A stretch of DNA of 56,655 nucleotides from Planctomycetota bacterium (GTDB taxonomy: Bacteria > Planctomycetota > PLA2), in NCBI GenBank assembly GCA_021776785.1, contig JAJFFF010000014.1, forward strand, positions 1-56,655, read 5' to 3'. This document shows positions 45,176 through 53,793 of the stretch, piece after piece. Each line of letters opens with the position of its first letter. Position 1 is the first letter of the stretch. Under the pieces are notes generated by a model. The model was not told where the DNA came from and searched no databases. It saw only the letters and a list, made by a program, of their open reading frames with translations. Both the position numbers and the translations under genes were made by a program.

Positions 45176-45574
45176 CTACGAAGCGAGGAGGCCGAGCAGG
45201 GCCATCTCTTTGAACGAGAGACGCTTGTCAAACTTACAGCCGAGACCGATTTCCTTGGTTTTGCCGGTGGAAATCTCAAAGCGCGTGATGGTCGCGTCCT
45301 TGATCAGGCTGTGCATTTTGTCGTACTTCACCTCGACCACCACCCGCGTATTCATCTTGGACAAGATGCGCTGAGCGAGCTCCACGAGGTTTTTTTCGCC
45401 TTCGATCTCAGGGCCAAAGATCCGCTCTAAGTCCCTACTCGAAAAGAAGATACCGCTGGCACTGATGTTCTCAGCACGGCTGAAAAACATCACATCACTC
45501 TTGGAGTCCCGCATCATCGAAACAGCACACTCAAACGAGGCCGGTTTGCGGGTGGAATTGCGGCGTGAAGGCAT
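45176..45574 (-). CDS. PilZ-domain protein
   Basis: The 132-aa protein fits a stand-alone PilZ domain: an N-terminal Arg pair (RRNSTRKPASFEC) and the downstream ENISASGIFFSS, matching the RxxxR and (D/N)xSxxG elements that bind cyclic di-GMP. A beta-barrel end (KEIGLGCKFDKRL) follows. It may alter motility, adhesion or polysaccharide production, but no partner is adjacent. There is no clear ribosome site at the ATG. Upstream lies the repeat-rich region. Confidence 0.72.
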   Translation of the reverse strand: MPSRRNSTRKPASFECAVSMMRDSKSDVMFFSRAENISASGIFFSSRDLERIFGPEIEGEKNLVELAQRILSKMNTRVVVEVKYDKMHSLIKDATITRFEISTGKTKEIGLGCKFDKRLSFKEMALLGLLAS

Positions 45575-45661
45575 CTATGGAGGCATATCGGCGTTGGAGC
45601 AGGCGAGGTTGAGCCCGAACCCAGGAAGCAAAGCCCAGTTTACTGGGAATTGAGCCAGGGT

Positions 45662-45715
45662 GGGCCCGCCTTCGCCAAGGCTTCGGCGGGTTGATCGCCG
45701 CTGCGCGTCGATCAA
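45662..45715. repeat. 54-bp double-hairpin repeat, copy 1
   Basis: It is identical to 45832-45885. The first half forms CCCGCC/GGCGGG around a TTCGCCAAGGCTTC loop and the second half TTGATCG/CGATCAA. Complete identity over 54 bases suggests recent duplication or gene conversion. Confidence 0.9.
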
Positions 45716-45740
45716 AACCGAATAGGTGGGCGTCCGGCGT

Positions 45741-45820
45741 CAAGCTCGGACGCCTGTGTGTTTCGTGCGCGCCGCACTGGACAAGCTCGGACGCCGTGTG
45801 TTTCGTGCGCGCCGCACTGG
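45741..45820. repeat. Two tandem 39/40-bp repeats
   Basis: CAAGCTCGGACGCC followed by TGTGTTTCGTGCGCG and CCGCACTGG occurs at 45741-45780 and again at 45782-45820, with one base of length difference. It lies between the two 54-bp copies. Confidence 0.88.
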
Positions 45821-45831
45821 GTCGTACGACC

Positions 45832-45885
45832 GGGCCCGCCTTCGCCAAGGCTTCGGCGGGTTGATCGCCGCTGCGCGTCGATCAA
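45832..45885. repeat. 54-bp double-hairpin repeat, copy 2
   Basis: It is identical to 45662-45715. The two copies frame the tandem 39/40-bp repeat. Confidence 0.9.
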
Positions 45886-45901
45886 CCCTGTGCGAACGAA
45901 C

Positions 45902-46258
45902 GCCCCCCGTCATTTCGCCCATTCGCCGCCAAAGGCGACGAATGGCGTTCAAGGGCATGCCAAACCGTGCGAACGTCGAAGTCTCAACATCGTCAGATGT
46001 TGAACCAGAAACACCGCAAGGGCGTGCCAAACCGCACGAACATCGAGGTCTCAACATCGTCAGATGTTGAACCAAAGGAACCCGCGAGGCCTCAACGGCG
46101 TACACTCAAAAACGTCCGATCGTTCGCCCACGAGCCGCCAGAGGCGACGACGAGCATCCAAGGGCGTGCTAAACCGCGCGGGCGTCAAGGTCTCAACATC
46201 GTCAGATGTTGAACCAGGAACACCAAGGCCTCAACGGCATAAGCCGTTGAGCCAAGAA
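45902..46258. repeat. Modular palindromic repeat locus B
   Basis: Hairpins TCAACATC-GTCA-GATGTTGA stand at 45984-46003, 46051-46070 and 46193-46212. A variant TCAACGGC-ATAA-GCCGTTGA at 46231-46250 keeps the same flanks but changes both arms. CGCC(A)nGGCG motifs (about 45929 and 46133) and GGGCRTGCYAAACCG links are shared with the 42-kb and 56-kb loci. Confidence 0.85.
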
Positions 46259-46576
46259 TTACAGATCGCCCCACTCAAAGTCCTCTTCACGCTCTTCAAA
46301 CTCGGGCGCAAAGCGACGCCAGTTCGCGAGGATCTTGCTGGGCGGGTGTTCGTCCAAGATGTCGTTCACGCGATGGAACCAGACCGGGGCGCGGTCGTAG
46401 CGCTCGTCGAGCAGCTCGTCAAACGTCATGTTGCGATACTCATCGAGCTTGGTCCACGACTTCGTCTCGCGCACTTGGCGGAGCTTGCTCGCCGTATCGA
46501 TGTGCCGCTTCAGGTCCGAGCGGACCATGAATTCAATCGGCGACATCGGTTTCATCTCGTTGGAACGTTTGGACAT
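46259..46576 (-). CDS. Small charged protein of unknown function
   Basis: From the ATG at 46576 (AAGGA upstream) the product is 105 aa with no signal or membrane segment. It is rich in Arg, Asp, Glu and Trp (RDLKRHIDTASKLRQV-like helix, then YDRAPVWFHRVNDILDE and a final acidic EEREEDFEWGDL). I do not recognise it. The coherent composition and clear ribosome site support a real gene. The hairpin at 46231-46250 lies just downstream and may end its transcript. Confidence 0.6.
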   Translation of the reverse strand: MSKRSNEMKPMSPIEFMVRSDLKRHIDTASKLRQVRETKSWTKLDEYRNMTFDELLDERYDRAPVWFHRVNDILDEHPPSKILANWRRFAPEFEEREEDFEWGDL

Positions 46577-46772
46577 GCGTGGGAATCCTTCCGCGTTCGT
46601 TCCACCGCAGGGCGGCAAACAACGCGGTTACTAGCTGACAACTGGATCCAGAAGCGGGGCCCTCCTTGGCTGGGTGGCTTCTGGGACGCACGTGGCTGGG
46701 AACGCGCGAACCGTCATTTTAACGCGAACGGGCGAAACGACAAGATGAGGGCTGTTTCGATACAATACACAT

Positions 46773-47324
46773 GTGCGTATCTACACCCGCACCGGGGACG
46801 ACGGTGAGACCGGATTGTTCGGCGGCGGCCGGGTCCAAAAGGACGCGCTGCGGGTCGAAGCGTACGGCGGCGTGGATGAGCTGAACGCGCTTTTAGGCGT
46901 CGTGCGCACCAACCCGCTGCCGCAATCCCTCGACGCGGCCCTCGCCCGCATCCAGGGCGATCTTTTCGTGGTCGGAGCCGACCTCGCGACGCCCGCCGAC
47001 TCGAAGGCGAAGGCCGAGCGGATGGTGCGCACGGATGCCGCGATGGTCGAGCGCTTAGAACAAGACATCGACGCGGCCGAAGAAACCGTCTCTCCCCTCC
47101 AGACATTTATCCTGCCTGGCGGCGGGGCGGCCGGGGCCACGTTGCACCACGCGCGCACTGTGTGTCGCCGCGCGGAACGACGGGTCGTGACCTTAGCCCA
47201 GCAAGAGGAACTGACGCCGCAGGTTCTGCCCTACCTCAACCGGCTCTCCGACCTCTTGTTTGTGTTTGCGCGCGCCGCCAACGCGGCGGCGGGCCACCCC
47301 GAACAACCTTGGCATCCGCGATGA
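46773..47324 (+). CDS. PduO-type cob(I)alamin adenosyltransferase
   Basis: The 183-aa protein starts at GTG with RIYTRTGDDGETGLFGGGRV, the ATP-binding N-terminus of PduO-type adenosyltransferases. VDELNALLGVVR, FILPGGGAAGATLHHARTVC and RRAERRVV, then YLNRLSDLLFVFAR follow, all family signatures. It adds the 5'-deoxyadenosyl group from ATP to cob(I)alamin, giving coenzyme B12. The stop overlaps the next gene by four bases (ATGA). No B12-dependent enzyme is visible in the window. Confidence 0.94.
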   Translation: MRIYTRTGDDGETGLFGGGRVQKDALRVEAYGGVDELNALLGVVRTNPLPQSLDAALARIQGDLFVVGADLATPADSKAKAERMVRTDAAMVERLEQDIDAAEETVSPLQTFILPGGGAAGATLHHARTVCRRAERRVVTLAQQEELTPQVLPYLNRLSDLLFVFARAANAAAGHPEQPWHPR

Positions 47325-47719
47325 GCCAAACCGTCATTGCGACCCAGCAAGACGAGTCACCGCCGCGACGGCCTCGCATGCTGGCGACGATGTTCGCCTC
47401 CGCAGGATTTCTGATTCTCACCATCGGCATCACGTACTTCGCGATCCTTGTGTTGGCCATTCAGTTCGCGGAGGGCGCGCCGGAGCGCGCCGCGCACTAC
47501 TTCGAACTCGCAAAGTATCTGAGCGGCCGCCTCGAGTGGTTCCTCGACGCGCGCGTCTACGGCGCGGGGTCGCTCCTCTGCGCGCTTGTTTCGGTGTTGT
47601 TTGGATTGCATCCGCTCGCGCGCGTCACGATTCCCGTGGCGGGCATCTGCTACGCGATCCTGCAGCTCTACAGCGAATCCATCTGGGATCTCATCACCAG
47701 TTGGGCTGTCGGGCTCTAG
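47321..47719 (+). CDS. Small three-helix membrane protein
   Basis: The ATG at 47321 overlaps the adenosyltransferase stop (ATGA), giving 132 aa. Membrane helices lie at about 25-48 (ASAGFLILTIGITYFAILVL), 80-98 (GAGSLLCALVSVLFGLHPLA) and 100-120. No family is recognised. The overlap suggests co-expression with the adenosyltransferase. It converges on the aconitase-family gene with only 21 bases between the stops. Confidence 0.7.
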   Translation: MSQTVIATQQDESPPRRPRMLATMFASAGFLILTIGITYFAILVLAIQFAEGAPERAAHYFELAKYLSGRLEWFLDARVYGAGSLLCALVSVLFGLHPLARVTIPVAGICYAILQLYSESIWDLITSWAVGL

Positions 47720-47740
47720 CAGGCAATTCTCAGACAGGGC

Positions 47741-49732
47741 TCACGCGTTCGCGGTCTCGCGCGCGAATATGCCCGGCCGGTACGCAACGATGCGCCCCAA
47801 AATGGCCGACGCGGCGACCGTGAGTGGCGACGCCAAGTAGAGACGCCCCGGGCCGGAACGCCCGGTGTAGTTGCGGTTGATGGCGGACACGGTCACCTGG
47901 TCGCGGTTTTCGGAAACGCCGGGGCCGCATCCGATGCACGCCCCGCAGCCCGGATTAATGATTGTCGCGCCGGCTGCCGCAAACGTCTTCGTCAGACCGT
48001 TGCGCTCGCAGTGCGCCATCACCTCTTGCGAACCGTACTGAATGAAAAAGCTCACGTCCGGCGCCACCGTGCGTCCGTTCTCGAGCGCATCCCGCAACAC
48101 CTTCGCGTACATTTCGAGATCGTCGATTTTGCCCGCCGTGCACGAACCCGCGTAGGCGATGTCGATCTTCACTTCGCCGATGTCTTCGATGTAGGCGCCG
48201 TTGGTCGGGTCGCTCGGGATCCCGTTGTCGGGGTCGCCCGGGTGCGCGACCATCGGCCGCAACGCGCTGAGGTCGATCGTGTGGATGCCGCCCGCGTACT
48301 CGGCGCCGGGATCGGGCGCAACCATCCGCGCACGCAGCGCATCCACGTCAACCTCCGGGCGACGCTCCGCGATCCACGCCAGTGTTTGTTCGTCCGCCTC
48401 GATCATGCCCGCGCGTGCGCTGCATTCCGTGGCCATGTTCGCGAGCGTGGCGCGCTCGTCCATCGAGAGTGACGCCAAACCCGCACCGCCGATTTCCATG
48501 CAGCGGTTCAACGTTTCGCCGCGCCGCACAAACGTCATCAGGATGTACAGCATCAGGTCCTTGGCCGTGCAGTCCGGCTGAAGCTGGCCGGTCAGTTCGA
48601 AGCGGATCGACTCCGGCACGGTCATCGGCGTGCACCCGGCGTGGATGAGATTGGCGTATTCGGTAGCGCCCACGCCATACGTGTACGCGTTGGAGCCGCC
48701 GCCCATCGTCGTGTGGCTGTCCGTCGCGAGGATGAGGTCACCCGGCTCGATGATGCGCTCGCGCGCGACCTGATGGCAGATCCCGGGCGAGACGCCGTCG
48801 CGCACGGAGTAGTCCTGCACCTTCGTATGCTGCTGAAACTCGCGCTGCATGACGCGTAGCGTTTCGATCTTCGGTGAGAACGGCGCCATCTTCTTCACGC
48901 CGTCGGCATAAAAGAGATGGTCTTCAAACACCGCGAACTTCGCAGGGTTCGGAAGCTGATAGTCCGCGCCGTATTCCTTCTCCAAGAAGTAATGCACCTG
49001 CGCGGTCGTGAACTCGTGGCTGTAGCCGCCGTCGACTACCGCAAGCACCGCATCGCCGGGCTTGACGAAGCCTTCGCCGCCGACGAGGTGGCGCGCGATC
49101 GTTTTTTCAGCCATGTTCATCGGGCGCTCCCCCGTATCCGGCCGCGGCAGACTCACCGCGCCCGCCTTCAGCGCTTTGCTGAACGGAAAGAGGCCGCCGT
49201 GCTCGACGATCAACTTGGTGATCGGGTCGTAGTCCTTCGCAAACTGATCGAGCGGCACTTCTTCGCCGGCTTGCAAACGACGCAGCACGTCGTAGTCGCC
49301 CATCAACACGCCCTGGTTGATGTTGTTGCGCGCATGAATCGGTGCGAAGCTCGCCGCGATCACGATCCGAATGCCGCTCCATTTCTCGGCTTGCACCGCG
49401 GTCTCGCGCGACGAACCAACACCCTTGCGCTCGCCCGACACGATGACTTCGAATTCGGCGTCGTACAGCGCGCGTTCGGGGACGACCCGCTTACCATCCT
49501 CGACGAGTCCGGCGTACGCGTTCTTCGCAAGCTCGTCCGGCTTGTAGTCGAAGCACACCCACGCGGGAGTCATCTGGTCGGTGTTGATGTCATCGAGCAG
49601 GTCCTCGGGTTTGACATCGTCCATCGTCAAATTCAACTCACCCGCGAGCTGTTGACGAATCAACGCGAAGTCTTTGGTGAGAAAGAGGACCCGCTTACCG
49701 GGTGTGAGAGATATCGTCCGCGGCTTGGTCAT
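47741..49732 (-). CDS. Aconitase / isopropylmalate-dehydratase family enzyme with swivel domain first
   Basis: The 663-aa protein has a swivel (small-subunit) domain at residues about 30-200 (GVGSSRETAVQAEKWSGIRI, ASFAPIHARNNINQGVL), then the catalytic [4Fe-4S] domains. These include LATDSHTTMGGGSNAYTYGV, YAGSCTAGKIDD, and NPGCGACIGCGPG with the cluster Cys ligands. Domain order is the reverse of AcnA and matches AcnB or a LeuD-LeuC fusion, but the HEAT-like domain of AcnB is missing. It should isomerise a hydroxy-acid via dehydration; citrate, isopropylmalate or homocitrate are all possible. The start ATG at 49732 is followed by a basic TKPRTISLTPGKRVLF leader. Confidence 0.85.
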   Translation of the reverse strand: MTKPRTISLTPGKRVLFLTKDFALIRQQLAGELNLTMDDVKPEDLLDDINTDQMTPAWVCFDYKPDELAKNAYAGLVEDGKRVVPERALYDAEFEVIVSGERKGVGSSRETAVQAEKWSGIRIVIAASFAPIHARNNINQGVLMGDYDVLRRLQAGEEVPLDQFAKDYDPITKLIVEHGGLFPFSKALKAGAVSLPRPDTGERPMNMAEKTIARHLVGGEGFVKPGDAVLAVVDGGYSHEFTTAQVHYFLEKEYGADYQLPNPAKFAVFEDHLFYADGVKKMAPFSPKIETLRVMQREFQQHTKVQDYSVRDGVSPGICHQVARERIIEPGDLILATDSHTTMGGGSNAYTYGVGATEYANLIHAGCTPMTVPESIRFELTGQLQPDCTAKDLMLYILMTFVRRGETLNRCMEIGGAGLASLSMDERATLANMATECSARAGMIEADEQTLAWIAERRPEVDVDALRARMVAPDPGAEYAGGIHTIDLSALRPMVAHPGDPDNGIPSDPTNGAYIEDIGEVKIDIAYAGSCTAGKIDDLEMYAKVLRDALENGRTVAPDVSFFIQYGSQEVMAHCERNGLTKTFAAAGATIINPGCGACIGCGPGVSENRDQVTVSAINRNYTGRSGPGRLYLASPLTVAASAILGRIVAYRPGIFARETANA

Positions 49733-49784
49733 AAACAGCCCTCAATCGTAGGTGTCGATGCCAGCAAGCCGCACCGTCCGTCCG

Positions 49785-50633
49785 TCACGCCGTCAAAAGG
49801 GCGATGACGCCGCCGACTCCGAGCAGCGACCCGAGAATCACGCTCCAGCCGGCCTTCTCCTTCAGGAAGAAAACCGCGATCGGAAGCGTAAATAACGGCG
49901 TTGTCGAGTGAAGCGCGCTGGCCACCGCTGACTCCGCTTTTTGAATTCCCACTTGCATGAGCAGCAGCCCTAAAAACGTACCAATTGCAGCGGCGCGTGT
50001 GACGAGAAAGAGTGCCCGAGGCTGGAGCAATCGTTTCAAATCGGAACGAAACTGGCCGCGGAGGACTGCGTACGCCGCGAGAGCGCCGGTCGCGGCGACC
50101 AAACGCACAAACGTTGCCAGGTACACGTCCGTTCCGGGCGGCATGCCGCGTTTGGCCAAGAGGACGCCGATCGCTTGGCATGACGCCGCCATCACGCCCG
50201 CCAAAATGGCGATCAAGGGGACGTCGGTTGCGGCGTTCGCACGACGTCGCGACGCGACGACCAACGCGACGCCCGCCGTCGCGCCGAGGACGCCCAGCAC
50301 CTGTTGGAACGACAGCGTTTCGCCCATCATCCATCCGCCGAGCGCCGTGATGACCGGCGACAAGCTCATAAACAGCGCCGCGCGATGGGGCCCGATCTTG
50401 CCGAGCGCAAAAAACAGCACGCCGTCTCCGATCGACAAGCCGATCACGCCGGACAGCGCAAGCAAACCGAGCTCGAAACTCGGGATCGGCGTGTACGTCC
50501 GGACCCACACGAGCAGGCCGATCATGGCGGCGCCGACAACGCCCTTGAAAAAATTTACGCGACGCGCGCCGAGTTCGCGCACGGCGGGAGCAAAAAACGT
50601 GAGGCCAATCGCCCAACAGAGCGCGGCGGCCAA
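49785..50633 (-). CDS. EamA/DMT-family transporter
   Basis: The 282-aa frame contains ten hydrophobic segments in two EamA repeats (ALCWAIGLTFFAPAVREL, then AILAGVMAASCQAIGVLLAK in the second half, and the final FLKEKAGWSVILGSLLGVGG). These transporters move small metabolites across the inner membrane; the substrate is unknown. The start is unusual: the only canonical start before the first helix is TTG at 50633, without a ribosome site, and an in-frame stop lies at 50675. An ATT at 50657 would give a more typical N-terminus (PYGELASLAAALC). Confidence 0.82.
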   Translation of the reverse strand: MAAALCWAIGLTFFAPAVRELGARRVNFFKGVVGAAMIGLLVWVRTYTPIPSFELGLLALSGVIGLSIGDGVLFFALGKIGPHRAALFMSLSPVITALGGWMMGETLSFQQVLGVLGATAGVALVVASRRRANAATDVPLIAILAGVMAASCQAIGVLLAKRGMPPGTDVYLATFVRLVAATGALAAYAVLRGQFRSDLKRLLQPRALFLVTRAAAIGTFLGLLLMQVGIQKAESAVASALHSTTPLFTLPIAVFFLKEKAGWSVILGSLLGVGGVIALLTA

Positions 50634-50688
50634 AGATGCGAGTTCGCCGTACGGAATAGCGCGCGCGTTGTATCAGCGCGCCCATGCT

Positions 50689-53600
50689 TTACGAGGATCG
50701 GCGGTGGCGCTCCCAGATCTTGATCGAACTCATCACGTCTTCTGTTGATCCGTCGCAACTCGCAATGCAATCACCGTCCGGCGAAAACTGAATGTCGAAG
50801 ATCGGGAACCGGTGACCACGCAATACCGCCACGGATTGGCCCGTCCGATAGTCCCACAGGCGCAGCGCGCGGTCGAATCCACCACTCGCGATGCGCGAGC
50901 CGTCCGGCGAAACGGCGATGGCGTAGATCGCACCGGTACGACTCGCCAGCGTACGTTTCGTCGCCAGTGTCGCACCGTCCACAATGTGGATGGCGCCTTC
51001 GATCGGAACGACGAGCTCCCGCCCGACCACGGCCAGATCCATCGGGACGCATCCGATCTGACGCTCGCGCAGAATGCGACGAGTCGCGATGTCGATCACG
51101 CGGAGCGTGTGATCGCCACCCACGCTGTACAGCCGCTTGCCGTCGGTCGACACCGTAACCGTCGTGACACTGGCCGCGCCCACCGGAATCGAGAACGCGA
51201 CCTGAAGCTTCTTGGCGTCCACCACTGCCACGCGCTGCCGACACGGCAAGAACAATCGCTTTCGCGCGCGGTCGTAAAACGCGTTCGCGAGCATGCTCAA
51301 CGTCGGCACGCGCCTATCGGTGTGCGTGACCGTCGTCCCGATGGTCCATTTCCGCAACCATCCGCCGACGCCGCCGATCAACGTGTTGGCGTCCACACGT
51401 TCGAGGTAGGCCAACCGGGGCAACCCCGCGGCGCGATGAAGAGGCGCGCCCGTTTCCAAGCTCCAAATGCGCAGCGCGCGATCGTCCGACCCACTTGCGA
51501 GCAACGTCCCGTCCCGCAAAAACGCGACGCGTGACACGCGATCTTTGTGCGCGCGCAACGTACGCACCGACTCGACGTCGTCCCACCTCCAGAACCGAAC
51601 CGAACCGTCCATGGAGAACGAAACGATGCGTTCCCGGGTGCGATCCACACCAACCCGCACGACACGCGACTCGTGCCCGGCCAGAGTCCCGAGCGCGCGA
51701 CCCGTGACGCCGTGCCACACGCGGAGCGTGCCGTCCCATGACGCCGAGACGAACCTTCCGTTCGGAAGCGCCGCGACATCGCGGACGTTGCCTTCGTGTG
51801 CAAAACTCTTGGCGATCATCGATCCGTCGGACAGCCGCCACAGCCGGAAACTTTGATCGCGCGAAGCCGACGCCAGCCGTTCTCCGTCTGGGGAGAACGC
51901 CAACCCTTCCACGCTACTCGTATGCCCCGTAATCGTCTGCCGAAGTGCGCCGGACGCCAGGTTCCAGATGCGAATGACGCCCGCGCGATCGCCCGTCGCG
52001 AGCAGCGTATCGTCGGCCGAGATTGCCAGACCGATCACGCGGTCCGTGTGCTGCGTGAGTGTGTACCGCAACGACCCGTCGCGATTCCAGACTTTCGCCG
52101 TCTTATCGCGGGAGCCCGTGACCAGCGTTCCGTTCGCCGCGAATTCCATGTCAATGATCGTTTTATCGTGCGCGTCGATCGTCCGAACGATGTGGCCATC
52201 GTCCAGCGCATGCCACCGGATCTTGCCTGATCCGTGCCCAACGGCGATGACCCGCGACTGGGGATCGAACGCGGCGCAGTCGCGACGATCGATGTCGCCG
52301 GACAAGAACACGCGGCGTGAGCCTGTGCGCCGGTCCATCAGGTGGAGCGCATTGTCCTGCTCTGCAATCGCCGCATCGCCGCGCACAATGGCCGCGACCA
52401 GATTGCCGTCTGGCGAAACCACGCCGCTCCAGATGGCCGAACGAGTCGCTTGGACCAGCGCCACGCTGCGATCCGTTCGTGACCACAGGTGATCCCATTC
52501 CCAGTTGCGTAAGTGCTTCGGCACAAGTTTCAGCCGGAGCTTGGCTTCGCTGACGTCATGCACGCGCAACGCGCCCGTCGCCGCCGCCAAGTTCGCTAAC
52601 GATGCCTGCCACTCGGCTTCTTGTCGTTCCTGTTCGCGCTCGTTGGCCAGCGAGCGGTTCATCAGCGCCGCGATCACCAAAACCACGACGAGCGCGCACC
52701 CCGCCGTGAACACACCGCGGTGGCGACGCGCAAAGCAGGCGACGTGATAGAAGACGCCGCCGTCACGCGCCTCGACGGGAAACGCGCGCAAATGACGGCG
52801 CACGTCTGCGGCCAACGCCGACGCAGACGGGTACCGCTCCTCGCGATCACGCCGCGTCGCCTTGCTCAGGATCGCGTCGAGATCACCGCGCAACGTGCGA
52901 TCCGCGGCACTCGGCGTTTCGGGCTCGTCCTCGCGCAAGCGGCGCATCGCCTCCGCCGCGGGCACGCCGGTCACGCGATGCGGCGCGCGCCCCGTGAGCA
53001 GCTCTTGGCAAACAACGCCTAAGGCGTACACATCCGCGCGTAGATCGACGTCGCGATCGAGCTCACACTGCTCGGGACTCATGTACGGCGGCGTGCCGAC
53101 AACCTCGCGCGTCGGCCCGTCATCCGCGCGCGCAATGCCGAAATCGATGAGCTTCGGGCGCCCCGCCGGGTCAACCAGGACATTGCCCGGCTTTACGTCG
53201 CGGTGAATCACGCCTTTTTGGTGGCCGTGGTGAACGGCATCGCAAACCGACACGAACAACATGAGACGCGCGCGGCGATCTAAGTTTTCGCTCGCTGCAT
53301 ACTGCAGCAACGTTTGCGCCCCGTCGACGTACTCGAGCGCGAGAAACGGACGTTGCTCCGACACGCCGGCCTCGTAGACGTGCGCCACATGCGGGTGTTT
53401 GAGCCGTCCCAAGATTTCCGCCTCGGCGCGGAACCGCTCCAGCGCACTCGCCGAATACACGCCGCCAGCCATGACCTTGAGCGCGACGCGACGATGCGGC
53501 TGCCCTTGAAGCGCCACGTACACAGACCCACTGCCGCCGCGCCCCAGCAGGCGTTCGATCTCGTACCCGCCGACGCGGTCGCCCGGCTCGTAGTCGCCGT

Positions 53601-53793
53601 CGGTCTCTGCCAGCACTTTCGCCGCGGGTTGCTCCAAAAAGCCCCCCATCGTCTCCGACGCCGACAGCAGCGACTCGATCTCCGCCCGCTCCGCCTGATT
53701 TGTGCACGCACGCTTCAAGTACGCGCGGCGCGCGTCCGGCGCCAGGGGCCGCGCCTCCGCCAAGATCTCGCCCAACCGGCGCGAGTCACTCAA
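50689..53793 (-). CDS. Ser/Thr protein kinase with membrane helix and WD40 beta-propeller
   Basis: The 1034-aa protein has a kinase domain at about 78-345: Gly-rich loop GRGGSGSVYV, Lys106, HRDVKPGN (Asp199), DFG (217-219), GTPPYMSPEQ. One membrane helix (361-379, AGCALVVVLVIAALMN) is followed by a C-terminal region of about 600 aa with at least ten WD40 repeats (for example VEGLAFSPDGERLASASRD, RVSRVAFLRDGTLLASGSDD), probably one or two propellers outside the cytoplasm. It starts at TTG, overlapping the ECF sigma stop by four bases (TTGA). Kinase plus ECF pairs are a planctomycete hallmark; phosphorylation of the sigma factor is a plausible but untested link. Confidence 0.92.
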   Translation of the reverse strand: MSDSRRLGEILAEARPLAPDARRAYLKRACTNQAERAEIESLLSASETMGGFLEQPAAKVLAETDGDYEPGDRVGGYEIERLLGRGGSGSVYVALQGQPHRRVALKVMAGGVYSASALERFRAEAEILGRLKHPHVAHVYEAGVSEQRPFLALEYVDGAQTLLQYAASENLDRRARLMLFVSVCDAVHHGHQKGVIHRDVKPGNVLVDPAGRPKLIDFGIARADDGPTREVVGTPPYMSPEQCELDRDVDLRADVYALGVVCQELLTGRAPHRVTGVPAAEAMRRLREDEPETPSAADRTLRGDLDAILSKATRRDREERYPSASALAADVRRHLRAFPVEARDGGVFYHVACFARRHRGVFTAGCALVVVLVIAALMNRSLANEREQERQEAEWQASLANLAAATGALRVHDVSEAKLRLKLVPKHLRNWEWDHLWSRTDRSVALVQATRSAIWSGVVSPDGNLVAAIVRGDAAIAEQDNALHLMDRRTGSRRVFLSGDIDRRDCAAFDPQSRVIAVGHGSGKIRWHALDDGHIVRTIDAHDKTIIDMEFAANGTLVTGSRDKTAKVWNRDGSLRYTLTQHTDRVIGLAISADDTLLATGDRAGVIRIWNLASGALRQTITGHTSSVEGLAFSPDGERLASASRDQSFRLWRLSDGSMIAKSFAHEGNVRDVAALPNGRFVSASWDGTLRVWHGVTGRALGTLAGHESRVVRVGVDRTRERIVSFSMDGSVRFWRWDDVESVRTLRAHKDRVSRVAFLRDGTLLASGSDDRALRIWSLETGAPLHRAAGLPRLAYLERVDANTLIGGVGGWLRKWTIGTTVTHTDRRVPTLSMLANAFYDRARKRLFLPCRQRVAVVDAKKLQVAFSIPVGAASVTTVTVSTDGKRLYSVGGDHTLRVIDIATRRILRERQIGCVPMDLAVVGRELVVPIEGAIHIVDGATLATKRTLASRTGAIYAIAVSPDGSRIASGGFDRALRLWDYRTGQSVAVLRGHRFPIFDIQFSPDGDCIASCDGSTEDVMSSIKIWERHRRSS

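Larger units (their letters stand above)
45575..46258. other. Repeat-filled intergenic region
   Basis: These 684 bases contain no convincing gene. They hold two 54-bp double-hairpin repeats, a 39/40-bp tandem pair, three copies of the TCAACATC-GTCA-GATGTTGA hairpin and a final TCAACGGC-ATAA-GCCGTTGA hairpin just past the next minus-strand gene. Small frames exist on both strands, but they only translate the repeats. Confidence 0.75.
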
